Shown: positions 16,453-25,858 of the stretch, in pieces | Layout: every line of letters starts with the position of its first letter | How positions within the stretch are numbered: the stretch's first letter is position 1 | From: an uncultured Massilia sp. | GTDB lineage: Bacteria > Pseudomonadota > Gammaproteobacteria > Burkholderiales > Burkholderiaceae | DNA length: 64,000 bases | NCBI GenBank assembly: GCA_946481275.1 | Contig: CAMLMV010000036.1 | Location: forward strand, 6,125 to 70,124 | Direction of reading: 5' to 3' | The notes under the pieces: generated by a model | The model's database searches: none | What the model saw: the letters and a program-made list of their open reading frames with translations, nothing else | Told to the model about the DNA's origin: nothing | Program-made: the position numbers and the translations under genes

Positions 16453-18163
16453 CCTGTTCACCGCTCTCGCCGCGCGTTCCCCGGATGCGCCGGCCGGCTG
16501 GCGCCCCGGTGAATCGGTCAGCCACGGGGCGCTGCTGGCGCGCGTGCGTGCGTGGGCCGCGCTGGGCCGCCGCACCGGTCCCGGGCCGGTCGCGCTGTAC
16601 CACGAGGACAGCCTGGAATTCGCGGCCGCCCTCATCGGCGCCTGGCTCGCGGAGAAGACGGTCTGGCTGCCGGCCGACGTCCTGCCCGCGACCTGCGCCG
16701 CGCTGGCCGGCAATGTCGACGCGTTCTGGGGCGACTTCCCCGCAACCCACGCGCCGCAGGCGCCCGACAACACCGACGACGCCGGCATCGACTGGCGCAC
16801 GCGGTCGCCCGACTTTCCCGCGCTCGTGGTGTTCACGTCCGGGACGACGGGCACGCCGGTCCCGATCCCAAAACTCTTCTCCCAGCTGACGAGCGAGCTC
16901 GATGCGCTGGAGACGCAGTTCGGCGCCGCGCTGGGCCCTGCGGACGTCGTCGCCACCGTATCGCACCAGCATATCTACGGCCTGCTGTTCCGCGTCCTGT
17001 GGCCGCTTGCCGCGGGCCGTCCGGTGCATGCGGCACGCCACGAATATCCCGAAACGCTGGCGCCGGCGCTGGCCGCGCGTCCCTGCGTGCTGCTGGCCAG
17101 TCCGGCCCACCTGAAGCGCCTGCCGGACCACCTCGACTGGCGCGGCGCGGCCGCCAACCTGCGCGCTGTGTTCTCGTCCGGCGGCATGCTGGACGCCGCG
17201 GCGGCACGGCACGCGGGCGCGCTGCTCGGCCGGACGCCCATCGAAGTGTACGGCAGTTCCGAGACCGGAGGCATCGCCTGGCGCCAGCGCGCGGACACCG
17301 CCGACGAAGGCTGGGCGGCGCTGCCGGGCGTAGCCTGGCGGTGCGATGCCGACGGCCTGCTCGCCGTGCGTTCCGCCCAGGCGGGCACGGATGACTGGCT
17401 GGTTCTCGCCGACCGCGTCGACGACCTGGGCGACGGCCGCTTCGCGCTGCGCGGCCGCGCCGACCGTATCGTCAAGGTCGAGGAAAAACGCATCTCGCTC
17501 GACGCCATCGAGGCGGCCCTGATGGCGGGCGGCCTGGCGCGCGAGGCGCGCGTGCTCGCGTGCCCGCACGACGGCCAGGGACGCCAGGTGCTCGCGGCGT
17601 TCGTGGTGCCGTCGGAGGCCGGCCGCACCGTACTGGACGAGGGCGGCAAGACGGCACTGAACAACCGCCTGCGCGCGCAGCTGGCGCCTGGCCTGGATGC
17701 CGTGGCGTTGCCGCGCCGCTGGCGCTACCTGGACGCGCTGCCCGTCGATGCGCGCGGCAAGACGACGGCGGCGCAACTCCTTGCGCTGCTCGATCCGGCA
17801 CCGGCGCGCCCGCGCCACCCGGCCGTGCGCGTGCTTGAGCAGGGCGACGCGCGCGTGCTGCTGGAGCTGACGGTGCCGGCCGACCTGCTGTACTTCGACG
17901 GCCATTTCGACGTCGCGCCCGTGCTGCCGGGCGTCGTGCAGGTCGACTGGGCCATCCACTATGGTGCGCACTACCTGGGCCGCGGCGGCAGCTTCGCCGG
18001 CATCCAGGCCCTGAAATTCCAGCAGATGATCCGTCCGGAACAGCCGGTGCGGCTCGAACTCTCGCGCGATGCCGCCAAAGGCAGCCTCGCATTCCGTTAC
18101 TTTTCCGAGGCCGGCGCCCACGCCAGCGGACGTATCCTGTTCGGGCCCGACCAAGCATGCTGA
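16445..18163 (+). CDS. AMP-dependent acyl ligase fused to an ApeI-like hot-dog dehydratase (APE cluster)
   Basis: 572 aa, two domains. Residues 1-450: AMP-binding ligase with P-loop VFTSGTTGTPVPIPKL, substrate region VYGSSETGGIAWRQ, and hinge LRGRADRIVKVEEKRISLDAIEA; expected to activate the aryl or acyl starter for ACP loading. Residues 455-572: a FabZ-like hot-dog with YFDGHFDVAPVLPGVVQVDWAIHYG; the catalytic-type His is kept and the usual Glu is Asp. In many aryl polyene clusters these are separate genes; here there is no stop between them. Overlaps both neighbours (8 and 7 nt). Confidence 0.88.
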   Translation: MRDLFTALAARSPDAPAGWRPGESVSHGALLARVRAWAALGRRTGPGPVALYHEDSLEFAAALIGAWLAEKTVWLPADVLPATCAALAGNVDAFWGDFPATHAPQAPDNTDDAGIDWRTRSPDFPALVVFTSGTTGTPVPIPKLFSQLTSELDALETQFGAALGPADVVATVSHQHIYGLLFRVLWPLAAGRPVHAARHEYPETLAPALAARPCVLLASPAHLKRLPDHLDWRGAAANLRAVFSSGGMLDAAAARHAGALLGRTPIEVYGSSETGGIAWRQRADTADEGWAALPGVAWRCDADGLLAVRSAQAGTDDWLVLADRVDDLGDGRFALRGRADRIVKVEEKRISLDAIEAALMAGGLAREARVLACPHDGQGRQVLAAFVVPSEAGRTVLDEGGKTALNNRLRAQLAPGLDAVALPRRWRYLDALPVDARGKTTAAQLLALLDPAPARPRHPAVRVLEQGDARVLLELTVPADLLYFDGHFDVAPVLPGVVQVDWAIHYGAHYLGRGGSFAGIQALKFQQMIRPEQPVRLELSRDAAKGSLAFRYFSEAGAHASGRILFGPDQAC

Positions 18164-19239
18164 ACAAAAAATTCTCGCCAGCGCGCCAGAGCGCATTCGA
18201 CGCCCGTTTCGACGCCCAGAAGATCGCCTTCGGCCCCGTCGTATTCCAGTGCGTGCGCTACGCATGGAAGCGCGGCATCCTGCAGGCGGTGGCCGATGCG
18301 GGCGACGCGGGCCGGTCCACCGCCGAGCTCAATGCCGCAGGCGGCTGGAGCGAGTACGTGCTGAAGGTCGTGCTGGAGACGTGCCTGTCCGCCGGCGTCG
18401 TGTACCTGGAGGAGGGCCGCTGGGTGCTCGACAAGGCCGGCTTCGTCGTCCTCACCGATCCGATCACCCAGGTCAACATCGACTTCAACCACGACGTCTG
18501 CTACCAGGCCCTGTTCGACCTCGAGCGTACGCTCGACGCCGAGCGGCCGCTCGGCCTGAAGGTGTTCGGCGACTGGTCCACGGTGTACGAGGGTCTGGCT
18601 CAGCTGCCGGAACCGGCGCGCACCAGCTGGTTTGCGTTCGACCATCATTATTCCGACGTGTCGTTCCCCGCGATCCTGCCCGACGTGTTCGCCACCAGAC
18701 CGCGCAAGCTGATGGACATCGGCGCCAACACGGGCAAGTTCGCGCTCGCCGCACTGGGGTTTGACGCGCACGTCGAGCTGCATGCCGTCGACCTGCCGGG
18801 CCAGCTGGCGGTCCTCGACGGCAACCTCGCCGCGGCCGGCCTGCGCGAACGCGCCGTGCTGCATCCGACCGACATGCTGGACGACGCGGCGTCGCTCCCG
18901 GGCGGCATGGACATCGTCTGGATGAGCCAATTCCTCAGCTGCTTTTCCGAGGACGCGATCGCCAGCATCTTCCGCCGCGTGGCCGCGGCGCTGGCCCCAC
19001 GCGGCCAGGTGCTCGTGATGGACACGTTCTGGGACCGCCAGCGCTTCGACATCGCGTCCTACTGCCTGATCAACACGTCGCCGTACTTCAACAACCTCGC
19101 GAGCGGCAACAGCAAGGTGTACGAGAGCGGCGACTACATCCGTCTCGCGCGCGCCGCCGGGCTGGAACTGCAGACGGCGCGCGACGGCATCGGCTACTGT
19201 CATTCGCTGTTGCGCTTCGTCCGGGCGGAGAACGGCTGA
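18157..19239 (+). CDS. Class I SAM-dependent methyltransferase (APE cluster)
   Basis: 360 aa. N-terminal helical dimerisation region, then the SAM-binding fold: KLMDIGANTGKFALAAL, HAVDLPGQL, DIVWMSQFLSCFSEDA. The layout resembles small-molecule O-methyltransferases. Likely methylates the aryl head group, since aryl polyenes commonly carry ring or O-methyl groups; the site is not readable from sequence. Starts 7 nt inside the ligase gene and ends at the first base of the glycosyltransferase start. Confidence 0.85.
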   Translation: MLNKKFSPARQSAFDARFDAQKIAFGPVVFQCVRYAWKRGILQAVADAGDAGRSTAELNAAGGWSEYVLKVVLETCLSAGVVYLEEGRWVLDKAGFVVLTDPITQVNIDFNHDVCYQALFDLERTLDAERPLGLKVFGDWSTVYEGLAQLPEPARTSWFAFDHHYSDVSFPAILPDVFATRPRKLMDIGANTGKFALAALGFDAHVELHAVDLPGQLAVLDGNLAAAGLRERAVLHPTDMLDDAASLPGGMDIVWMSQFLSCFSEDAIASIFRRVAAALAPRGQVLVMDTFWDRQRFDIASYCLINTSPYFNNLASGNSKVYESGDYIRLARAAGLELQTARDGIGYCHSLLRFVRAENG

Positions 19240-19979
19240 TGTTCCAGCCCTGCGTCGTCATCCCCGTCTACAACCACGAGCACGCGATCGGCGGGGTGCT
19301 CGCGCAGGTGCTCGCGCACGGCCTGCCCGTGATCGTCGTCGACGACGGCTGCTCGGCCGCGTGCGCCGCGGTGCTCGACGGCCTGGCCGCCGCCCATCCG
19401 GCGCGCGTCGTGCTGGAGCGCCACGCCGTCAACCAGGGCAAGGGCGGGGCCGTGCTGACGGGCTTTGCGCGCGCCGCGCGCGACGGGTACACGCACGTGT
19501 TGCAGGTCGACGCGGACGGCCAGCACAGCGTGTCCGACGTGCCCCGCTTCCTCGCCGCCGCGCGCAAGGATCCGCACGCCGTCATCGCGGGCTGCCCGGT
19601 GTACGACGAATCGGTGCCGGCGCTGCGCCTGTACGCGCGCTACCTGACGCACATCTGGGTATGGATCAACACGCTGTCGCTCGCGATCCGCGATTCGATG
19701 TGCGGCTTCCGCGTCTATCCGGTCGCGCCAGTGCTGGCGCTGGCGCGCCGCCGCCGGCTCGGCCTGCGCATGAACTTCGACATCGAGATCCTCGTGCGCC
19801 TGTACTGGGAGGGTCTCGCCATCGTCAACCTGCCCACGCACGTGGGCTATCCGGAAGACGGCGTGTCGCACTTCAAGGCCTGGACCGACAACGTCCTGAT
19901 CTCGCGCCTGCACATGACGCTGTTCTTCGGCATGCTGCCGCGCATTCCTTCGCTGCTGGTGCGGGCATGGCGCAGCTAG
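19239..19979 (+). CDS. Family 2 glycosyltransferase (APE cluster)
   Basis: 246 aa. Seen: CVVIPVYNHEHAIGGVL, VIVVDDGCS, NQGKGGAVLTGF and the DxD-type VDADGQHS. There is no long C-terminal membrane domain. In aryl polyene clusters a GT2 protein is often fused to or paired with an LpxL-like acyltransferase; here they are separate genes overlapping by 13 nt. Presumably links the polyene to a sugar or lipid carrier (inference). Confidence 0.87.
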   Translation: MFQPCVVIPVYNHEHAIGGVLAQVLAHGLPVIVVDDGCSAACAAVLDGLAAAHPARVVLERHAVNQGKGGAVLTGFARAARDGYTHVLQVDADGQHSVSDVPRFLAAARKDPHAVIAGCPVYDESVPALRLYARYLTHIWVWINTLSLAIRDSMCGFRVYPVAPVLALARRRRLGLRMNFDIEILVRLYWEGLAIVNLPTHVGYPEDGVSHFKAWTDNVLISRLHMTLFFGMLPRIPSLLVRAWRS

Positions 19980-20920
19980 GCACGTCCACCGGCGACGCGC
20001 GCCACTGGGCCGCCATCAACGAGGCGACCTGCGTGGCCGGCATGCGCCTGCTGTTCTGGGTCTGCCGCACGTTCGGCCGCTGGCCGTTCCGGGTCGTGCT
20101 GTACCCGGTCCTGCTGTGGTACGTGGCGACCCAGCCGCGCGCCCGGCGCGCCTCCGCCGCGTACCTGGCGCGCGTGGACATGCCTGCCGGCGTGACGGGC
20201 GTGCTGCGCCACTTCGGCGCGTTCGCCGAAGCGATCCTCGACAAGATGCTGCTGTGGGGCGGCGGGTTCGACTTCGACCGCGTGCGCCTGCACGGCGCCG
20301 AGCCGCTGATCGAGACGTCGCGCCGGGGCCGCGGCGCGCTGCTCGTGTGCGCGCACCTGGGCAACCTCGACCTGTGCCGCGCGCTGTCGCTGCGCACGCC
20401 CGGCCTGCGCGTGACGGTGCTCGTGCACACGAAGCACGCGCAGGCGTTCAACGACGTGCTGGCGCAGCTCGACCCGAAGAGCCGCCTGAACCTGATGCAG
20501 GTGACGGACATGGACGCTGCGATGGCGATGCAGCTGTCCGAGCGCATAGGACGGGGCGAATTCGTCGTGATCGCCGGCGACCGCGTGCCGGTGTCGGCCA
20601 ACCCGCGCGTGGCGCTGGCGCCTTTCCTCGGCCGCACGGCCGCGTTCCCGATCGGCCCGTACGTGATGGCCGCGGTGCTGGGCTGCCCGCTCGTCGCGAT
20701 GTTCGCCGCGCGCTCCGGCGGGCGCTATGACGTGCATTTCGAGCTGCTGCGCGACAAGGTCGTGCTGCCGCGGGGCGCCCGTGCGCAGGCGCTGGCGGAA
20801 CTGGCCGGCGCCTACGCGGCCCGCCTCGAGCACCATGCGCGCCGTGCGCCGCTCGAGTGGTTCAATTTCTATGACTTTTGGCATTTACCCGAAACGGATT
20901 CTCCCGATGCTGCTCAGTGA
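19967..20920 (+). CDS. LpxL/HtrB-like acyltransferase (APE cluster)
   Basis: 317 aa. Seen: the family's HxxxxD-type motif as CAHLGNLDLCRAL, the later block FVVIAGDRVPVSANPRVALAPFLGRTAAFPIGPYV, and an N-terminal hydrophobic stretch for membrane association. Related to lauroyl/myristoyl lipid A acyltransferases. Start ATG 19967 lies within the glycosyltransferase gene (13 nt overlap). It also overlaps the following ammonia-lyase start by 14 nt. Role in attaching the polyene to its lipid anchor is inference. Confidence 0.85.
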   Translation: MAQLGTSTGDARHWAAINEATCVAGMRLLFWVCRTFGRWPFRVVLYPVLLWYVATQPRARRASAAYLARVDMPAGVTGVLRHFGAFAEAILDKMLLWGGGFDFDRVRLHGAEPLIETSRRGRGALLVCAHLGNLDLCRALSLRTPGLRVTVLVHTKHAQAFNDVLAQLDPKSRLNLMQVTDMDAAMAMQLSERIGRGEFVVIAGDRVPVSANPRVALAPFLGRTAAFPIGPYVMAAVLGCPLVAMFAARSGGRYDVHFELLRDKVVLPRGARAQALAELAGAYAARLEHHARRAPLEWFNFYDFWHLPETDSPDAAQ

Positions 20921-22466
20921 CATCAACACGCCCCGGCGCACCGTGCGCTTCGACCGCTCGCGCCTGACGCTGGACGACATCGTCGACATCGCGCGCGGCA
21001 CCGCCCGCCCGGCGCTGTCGGACGATCCCGCGTTCCGCGCCGCGATCGCGCGCGGCGCCGACTTCCTCGACCGCCTGCTGCGCGAGGATGGCGTCGTGTA
21101 CGGCGTCACGACCGGCTACGGCGATTCGTGTACGGTCGAAGTGCCGCTCGCCCTGGTGCCGGAGCTGCCGCATCACCTGTATACGTACCACGGCTGCGGT
21201 CTCGGTGCCCCCCTGGCGCCGCCGCAGGCGCGTGCCGTCATGGGCGCGCGCCTCGCGTCGCTGTCCAAAGGGTATTCCGGCGTCAGCGTCGAGCTGCTCG
21301 ACCAGATCGTGCGCCTGTTCGACGCCGGGCTCGTGCCCGTGATCCCGAGCGAAGGCTCGGTCGGCGCCAGCGGCGACCTGACGCCGCTGTCGTATCTCGC
21401 GGCCGTGCTGTGCGGCGAGCGCGAGGTGCTGCGCGGCGGCGAGGTCGTGCCGGCGGCGCAGGCGCTGCGCGACGCGGGCATCGAGCCGCTGCGCCTGCGG
21501 CCGAAGGAGGGTCTCGCGATCATGAACGGGACTGCCGTCATGACCGGCCTGGCCTGCCTCGCGTGGGACCGCGCCGCGTACCTGACGCGTCTCGTCACGC
21601 GCATCACGGCGCTGGCCTCGTTCGCGCTCGACGGCAACGACCACCATTTCGACGAGACGCTGTTCGCGGTGAAGCCGCACGCCGGCATGCAGGGCGTGGC
21701 CGCATGGCTGCGCCAGGACCTGGAGTACGGCGGCCAGCTGGAACGCAACGGCAAGCGCCTGCAGGACCGCTACTCGATCCGCTGCGCGCCGCACGTGATC
21801 GGCGTGCTGGCCGACGCGCTGCCGTTCTTCCGCACCGCCATCGAGAATGAACTCAACAGCGCGAACGACAACCCGATCATCGATGCGGAAGGCGAGCGCG
21901 TACTGCACGGCGGCCACTTCTACGGCGGCCACATCGCCTTCGCCATGGACGGCATGAAGAATGCCGTCGCCAACCTGGCCGACCTGCTGGACCGCCAGAT
22001 GGCGCTGCTCGTCGACGCGCGCTACAACGCCGGGCTGCCGGCGAACCTGTCGGGCATGCAGGGCGAACGGGCGCCGATCAACCACGGCCTGAAGGCGCTG
22101 CAGATCAGCGCCTCGGCATGGACGGCGGAAGCGCTCAAGCTGACGATGCCGGCGTCCGTGTTTTCGCGCTCGACCGAATGCCATAACCAGGACAAGGTCA
22201 GCATGGGCACGATCGCCGCGCGCGACTGCCTGCGCGTGCTGGAACTGACAGAGCAGGTCGCGGCCGCGCTGCTGATCACGGTGCGCCAGGGCGTCTGGCT
22301 GCGCCGGCGCGTCGATCCGGAGAAGGTCCTGCCGGCGCCGCTGGCGCGCATGGTCGACCTGCTGGGCCAGGACATCGTCCCCGTCACCGAGGACCGCCGC
22401 CTCGATCCGGAGCTGCACCTCCTGCTGGGCCGCATCCGCGACCAGGCGTGGAGCCTGTATGCGTAA
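20907..22466 (+). CDS. HAL/PAL/TAL family aromatic amino acid ammonia-lyase (APE cluster)
   Basis: 519 aa. The MIO cofactor tripeptide is present in GASGDLTPLSYLAAVL, with YGVTTGYGD upstream and NSANDNPIID and FYGGHIAFAMD downstream, all typical. Known: these enzymes deaminate His, Phe or Tyr; in flexirubin and some aryl polyene systems a Tyr-type lyase supplies 4-coumarate. The selectivity loop reads HHLYTYHGCGLG, which is neither a textbook PAL nor TAL pair, so substrate is left open. Start ATG 20907 is chosen; the longer open frame from 20727 lies in the acyltransferase gene. Confidence 0.88.
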   Translation: MLLSDINTPRRTVRFDRSRLTLDDIVDIARGTARPALSDDPAFRAAIARGADFLDRLLREDGVVYGVTTGYGDSCTVEVPLALVPELPHHLYTYHGCGLGAPLAPPQARAVMGARLASLSKGYSGVSVELLDQIVRLFDAGLVPVIPSEGSVGASGDLTPLSYLAAVLCGEREVLRGGEVVPAAQALRDAGIEPLRLRPKEGLAIMNGTAVMTGLACLAWDRAAYLTRLVTRITALASFALDGNDHHFDETLFAVKPHAGMQGVAAWLRQDLEYGGQLERNGKRLQDRYSIRCAPHVIGVLADALPFFRTAIENELNSANDNPIIDAEGERVLHGGHFYGGHIAFAMDGMKNAVANLADLLDRQMALLVDARYNAGLPANLSGMQGERAPINHGLKALQISASAWTAEALKLTMPASVFSRSTECHNQDKVSMGTIAARDCLRVLELTEQVAAALLITVRQGVWLRRRVDPEKVLPAPLARMVDLLGQDIVPVTEDRRLDPELHLLLGRIRDQAWSLYA

Positions 22467-22893
22467 GGCGAAAGCGCCGTCGCGCTGGAGTGCCGACGTC
22501 GAGATCCAGGTGCAGTTCTACGACCTCGATCCGATGGAAGTGGTCTGGCACGGCAACTACGTGAAATACCTCGAGGTGGCGCGCTGCGCGCTGCTCGACG
22601 CCATCGGCTACAACTATGCCGAGATGAAGGCGTCCGGCTACATGTGGCCGGTCGTCGACATGAACCTGCGCTACGCGGCGCCCGCCACGTTCGGCCAGCG
22701 CCTCTCCGTGCGCGCCGAGATCGTCGAGTGGGAAAACCGCCTGCGCATCGACTACCTGGTCAGCGACGCCGCCTCCGGCCGGCGCCTGAACCGCGCGTCG
22801 ACGACGCAGGTGGCCGTCGACATCGCCAGCGGCGAGATGTGCTTCGTCTCGCCGCCCGTCCTGTTCCAGAAACTGGGAGTGCAAGCACCATGA
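22459..22893 (+). CDS. Acyl-CoA/ACP thioesterase, hot-dog (APE cluster)
   Basis: 144 aa. The 4HBT motif QFYDLDPMEVVWHGNYVKYLEVAR carries the catalytic Asp. Likely releases or edits acyl chains during polyene synthesis. Overlaps the ammonia-lyase stop by 8 nt and the next gene by 4 nt (ATGA). Confidence 0.88.
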   Translation: MRKAKAPSRWSADVEIQVQFYDLDPMEVVWHGNYVKYLEVARCALLDAIGYNYAEMKASGYMWPVVDMNLRYAAPATFGQRLSVRAEIVEWENRLRIDYLVSDAASGRRLNRASTTQVAVDIASGEMCFVSPPVLFQKLGVQAP

Positions 22894-23498
22894 AATATCT
22901 TTCCGTCGCCGGCCTGCTGCTGGCAGCGCTGCTGGGTGCGTCCGCGCAGGCCGCCGCGCCCGTCGCGAAGATCCAGGCCATGCTGGCCAAACCGGAGCAG
23001 CTGTGCGGCCGCTTCGAGCAGAGCAAGCAGCTGGCCGGCATGAAGAAGCCGCTGGCGTCGAGCGGGCGTTTTTGCGTCGTCGCCGGCAAGGGTGTCCTGT
23101 GGCGCACGCTGAAACCGTTCCCGAACACGCTGCGCCTGTCGCGCGACGAGATCGTGCAGCTGCAGGGCGACCGCGTGGCGATGCGCATGGAGGCGAGCCG
23201 CGAACCGACCGTCCGCATGATCAACGGCGTGCTGTTCTCGCTGCTGTCCGGCGACCTGGGCCAGCTCGACACGCTGTTCGAGGTCGACGGCACGGCGGGC
23301 GACGGCGCGTGGAAGGTGGCGCTGAAGGCCCGCAATCCGGCGCTGGCACGCGCGATCGGCGCGATCTCGCTGGAAGGCGGCGCGTACGTGCGCACCATCC
23401 ACATGGTGGAGGACAGCGGCGACCGCACCGACATCGTGTTCTCCGACATCAGGACCGGCCCCGGCGCCTTCCTGCCCGAAGAGGCGGGCCAGCTTTGA
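22890..23498 (+). CDS. LolA-like outer-membrane lipoprotein carrier homologue (APE cluster)
   Basis: 202 aa. Signal peptide MKYLSVAGLLLAALLGASAQAAA, then a LolA-type half-barrel: LCGRFEQSKQLAGMKKPLASSGRFCVVAGKGVLWRTLKPFPNTLRLS. Known: LolA shuttles lipid-modified proteins across the periplasm; the cluster version is thought to carry the polyene lipid to the outer membrane, together with the MMPL exporter that follows. Its last bases form the TTGA overlap with the exporter gene. Confidence 0.85.
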   Translation: MKYLSVAGLLLAALLGASAQAAAPVAKIQAMLAKPEQLCGRFEQSKQLAGMKKPLASSGRFCVVAGKGVLWRTLKPFPNTLRLSRDEIVQLQGDRVAMRMEASREPTVRMINGVLFSLLSGDLGQLDTLFEVDGTAGDGAWKVALKARNPALARAIGAISLEGGAYVRTIHMVEDSGDRTDIVFSDIRTGPGAFLPEEAGQL

Positions 23499-25858
23499 TC
23501 ACGCACCGCCGCCTGGCGCTCGCCTGGGCCCTCGTCGCGTGCCTGCTGGCCGGGCACAATGCCTGGCTGTGGCTGGGCAAGCGCATCGTGCCCGACACCG
23601 ACATCCTCGCGCTGCTGCCGGCCGGCGAGCGCGATCCGGTGCTGCAGCGCTCCTTCACGCACATGGTCGACAGCGCCCAGCAGCGCGTCGTCGTGCTGGT
23701 CGGCGCCGCGCAATGGAACGACGCCGTGCGTGCCGCGGCGGCGTTCCAGGCCGTGCTGCGGCCCCACGCGGACCTGCTGAAGGCGGACGCGGGCGCCAAC
23801 GCGCAGGCCGCGTGGCTGGACGGTTTCACGCCGCATGCGACCCTGCTGGTCGGCGCGGCGGACGAACGGGCGCTGCGTACCCAGCCCGCGGCATACTGGA
23901 CGGAGAACGCGCTGGCCCGCGCGTACGGCGCGTTCGGCGGGCCGAAGCTGGGCAGCTTCCGCGACGATCCGTTCGGCCTGTTCGCGAGCTGGATGCAGGA
24001 ACGGGCCGGCGAGACGCCCGTGCGTCCCCGCGACGGCCATTTGTACGTGGGCGGCGAAGGGCGCGAATACGTGCTGCTGACGTACACGCTGGCGCCGTCC
24101 GCGTTCGCGCTGTCCGCGCAGCGCCGTGCGGTGCCCCTGCTGGACGCCGCCGCCGCCGCCGCGCGCCGCGCCGTGCCGGCGGCCGAGGTGATCGAGGCCG
24201 GCGTCGTGCTGCATGCGGCCGCCGCGGGCAGCCAGGCCAGCAGCGAAGTCGAGACGATCGGCGCCGGCTCGCTCGTGGGCATCGTCGTGCTGACGTGGCT
24301 GACGTTCCGTTCCGTGCGGCCAATCGGCGTGATCGTGCTGGCCATCGGCATCGGCTTCCTCGGCGCGCTGTCCGTGTGCTGGCTCCTGTTCGGCCGCATC
24401 CATTTGCTTACGCTGGTGTTCGGCGCGAGCCTGATCGGTGTCGCCCAGGACTACGGCCTGTATTTCCTCTGCCACCGGCTCGGCGCGGGGCCGCATGAGG
24501 ATTCGGTGCGCCTGCTGCGCCGCCTGCTGCCCGGCCTCGGCCTGACCTTGCTGGCCGCCGTGATCGGCTACATGGGGCTCGCGCTGACGCCGTTCCCGGG
24601 CCTGCGCCACATGGCCGTCTTTTCCGCGTTCGGCCTCGTGTTCGCGTGGCTCACCGTCGTGTGCTGGTTCCCTGCACTGGTCAAGCCGGGCACCTTGCAG
24701 CGCGGCTGGCTCGCGCGCCGCTACCGGGGCCTCGTCGTGCGCTGGCCCCGCGTGTCGGCGCGGCCGAAGGTGCTGGCCGCGCTCGCGCTTCTGGCCGTGT
24801 TCGCCGCAGTCGGTTGCGCGCGTCTCGGCACGGACGACGACATCCGCTCGCTGCAATCGTCGCCGCAGCACCTTGTGCGCGACCAGATCAAGCTGGGCCG
24901 CCTGCTGGACGCGCCCACGCCCGTCCAGTACTACCTCGTGCGCGGCGCATCGGACGAACAGGTGCTGCAGCGCGAGGAAGCGCTCAAGCGCCGCCTCGAG
25001 CCGCTCGTCGCAAGGGGCGACATCACGGGCTGGCAGGCGCTGTCGAACTGGGTGCCCTCGGCGCGCACGCAGGCCGAGCGGCTGGCGCTGCTGGATGCGA
25101 CCGTGCTCGCACCCAGCGGCCCGCTGGCCGCGCTGGCGCAGGCGCTCGGGGAGGACCGCGACTGGGTCGCGGCCACGCGCACTCACCTGCGCGACCGCGC
25201 GGCGCCCCTGAGCGCGGAGGCCTTCCTGCGCACGCCGGCCAGCGAACCGTGGCACCACCTGTGGCTGGGCGAGGTGGACGGCGTCCACGCCAGCATCGTC
25301 GCGCTGCGGGGCATGCGTTATGCGGCTATCCCCGCGCTGAGCCGCGCGGCCGATGGGCTGGAAGGCGTGCAATGGGTCGACAAGGTCGGCGGCATCTCGG
25401 CCGTGCTGGGCCGCTACCGCGCCGTCATGGGCGCCGTCGTGCTCGGGGCCTACGCGCTCGTGTTCGTGGCGCTGCTGCCGCGCTACCGGGGCCGTACCTG
25501 GCGCGTGCTGGCGCCGACGGCCGCCGCCAGCGTGCTCACGCTGGCCATCCTCGGCGTGACCGGCCAGCACCTGCAGCTGTTCCACGTGCTGGCGCTGATG
25601 CTGCTGCTGGGCGTGGGCGTCGACTATGGCATCTTCATGCAGGAAGATCCGCAGCGCGGCGACGACGCGCCGTGGCTCGCCGTCGGCCTGTCCGCCGCCA
25701 GCACGCTGCTGTCGTTCGGCCTGCTGGCGCTGTCCGGTACGCCGGCGCTGCGCGCGTTCGGGCTCACCATGCTGCTCGGGACCGCGCTCGTCTGGTTCAT
25801 TGCCCCCTGTTTCACCGTCACCGCGAAGGAGCGCCATGAAGCGACCGTTACCGCTTGA
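23495..25858 (+). CDS. MMPL/RND-family exporter (APE cluster)
   Basis: 787 aa inner-membrane transporter. One N-terminal helix, a periplasmic domain, a bundle of five to six helices (about 245-400; contains GVAQDYGLYFLCHRL), a second periplasmic domain and a second bundle (about 640-770; contains LLLGVGVDYGIFMQEDP). The paired D-Y-G motifs are those of MMPL/RND proton-relay helices. No start ATG precedes the first helix; TTG 23495 (TTGA overlap with the upstream stop) is the natural start, giving MITHRRLALAW. Presumed to extract the polyene lipid from the inner membrane. Confidence 0.87.
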   Translation: MITHRRLALAWALVACLLAGHNAWLWLGKRIVPDTDILALLPAGERDPVLQRSFTHMVDSAQQRVVVLVGAAQWNDAVRAAAAFQAVLRPHADLLKADAGANAQAAWLDGFTPHATLLVGAADERALRTQPAAYWTENALARAYGAFGGPKLGSFRDDPFGLFASWMQERAGETPVRPRDGHLYVGGEGREYVLLTYTLAPSAFALSAQRRAVPLLDAAAAAARRAVPAAEVIEAGVVLHAAAAGSQASSEVETIGAGSLVGIVVLTWLTFRSVRPIGVIVLAIGIGFLGALSVCWLLFGRIHLLTLVFGASLIGVAQDYGLYFLCHRLGAGPHEDSVRLLRRLLPGLGLTLLAAVIGYMGLALTPFPGLRHMAVFSAFGLVFAWLTVVCWFPALVKPGTLQRGWLARRYRGLVVRWPRVSARPKVLAALALLAVFAAVGCARLGTDDDIRSLQSSPQHLVRDQIKLGRLLDAPTPVQYYLVRGASDEQVLQREEALKRRLEPLVARGDITGWQALSNWVPSARTQAERLALLDATVLAPSGPLAALAQALGEDRDWVAATRTHLRDRAAPLSAEAFLRTPASEPWHHLWLGEVDGVHASIVALRGMRYAAIPALSRAADGLEGVQWVDKVGGISAVLGRYRAVMGAVVLGAYALVFVALLPRYRGRTWRVLAPTAAASVLTLAILGVTGQHLQLFHVLALMLLLGVGVDYGIFMQEDPQRGDDAPWLAVGLSAASTLLSFGLLALSGTPALRAFGLTMLLGTALVWFIAPCFTVTAKERHEATVTA

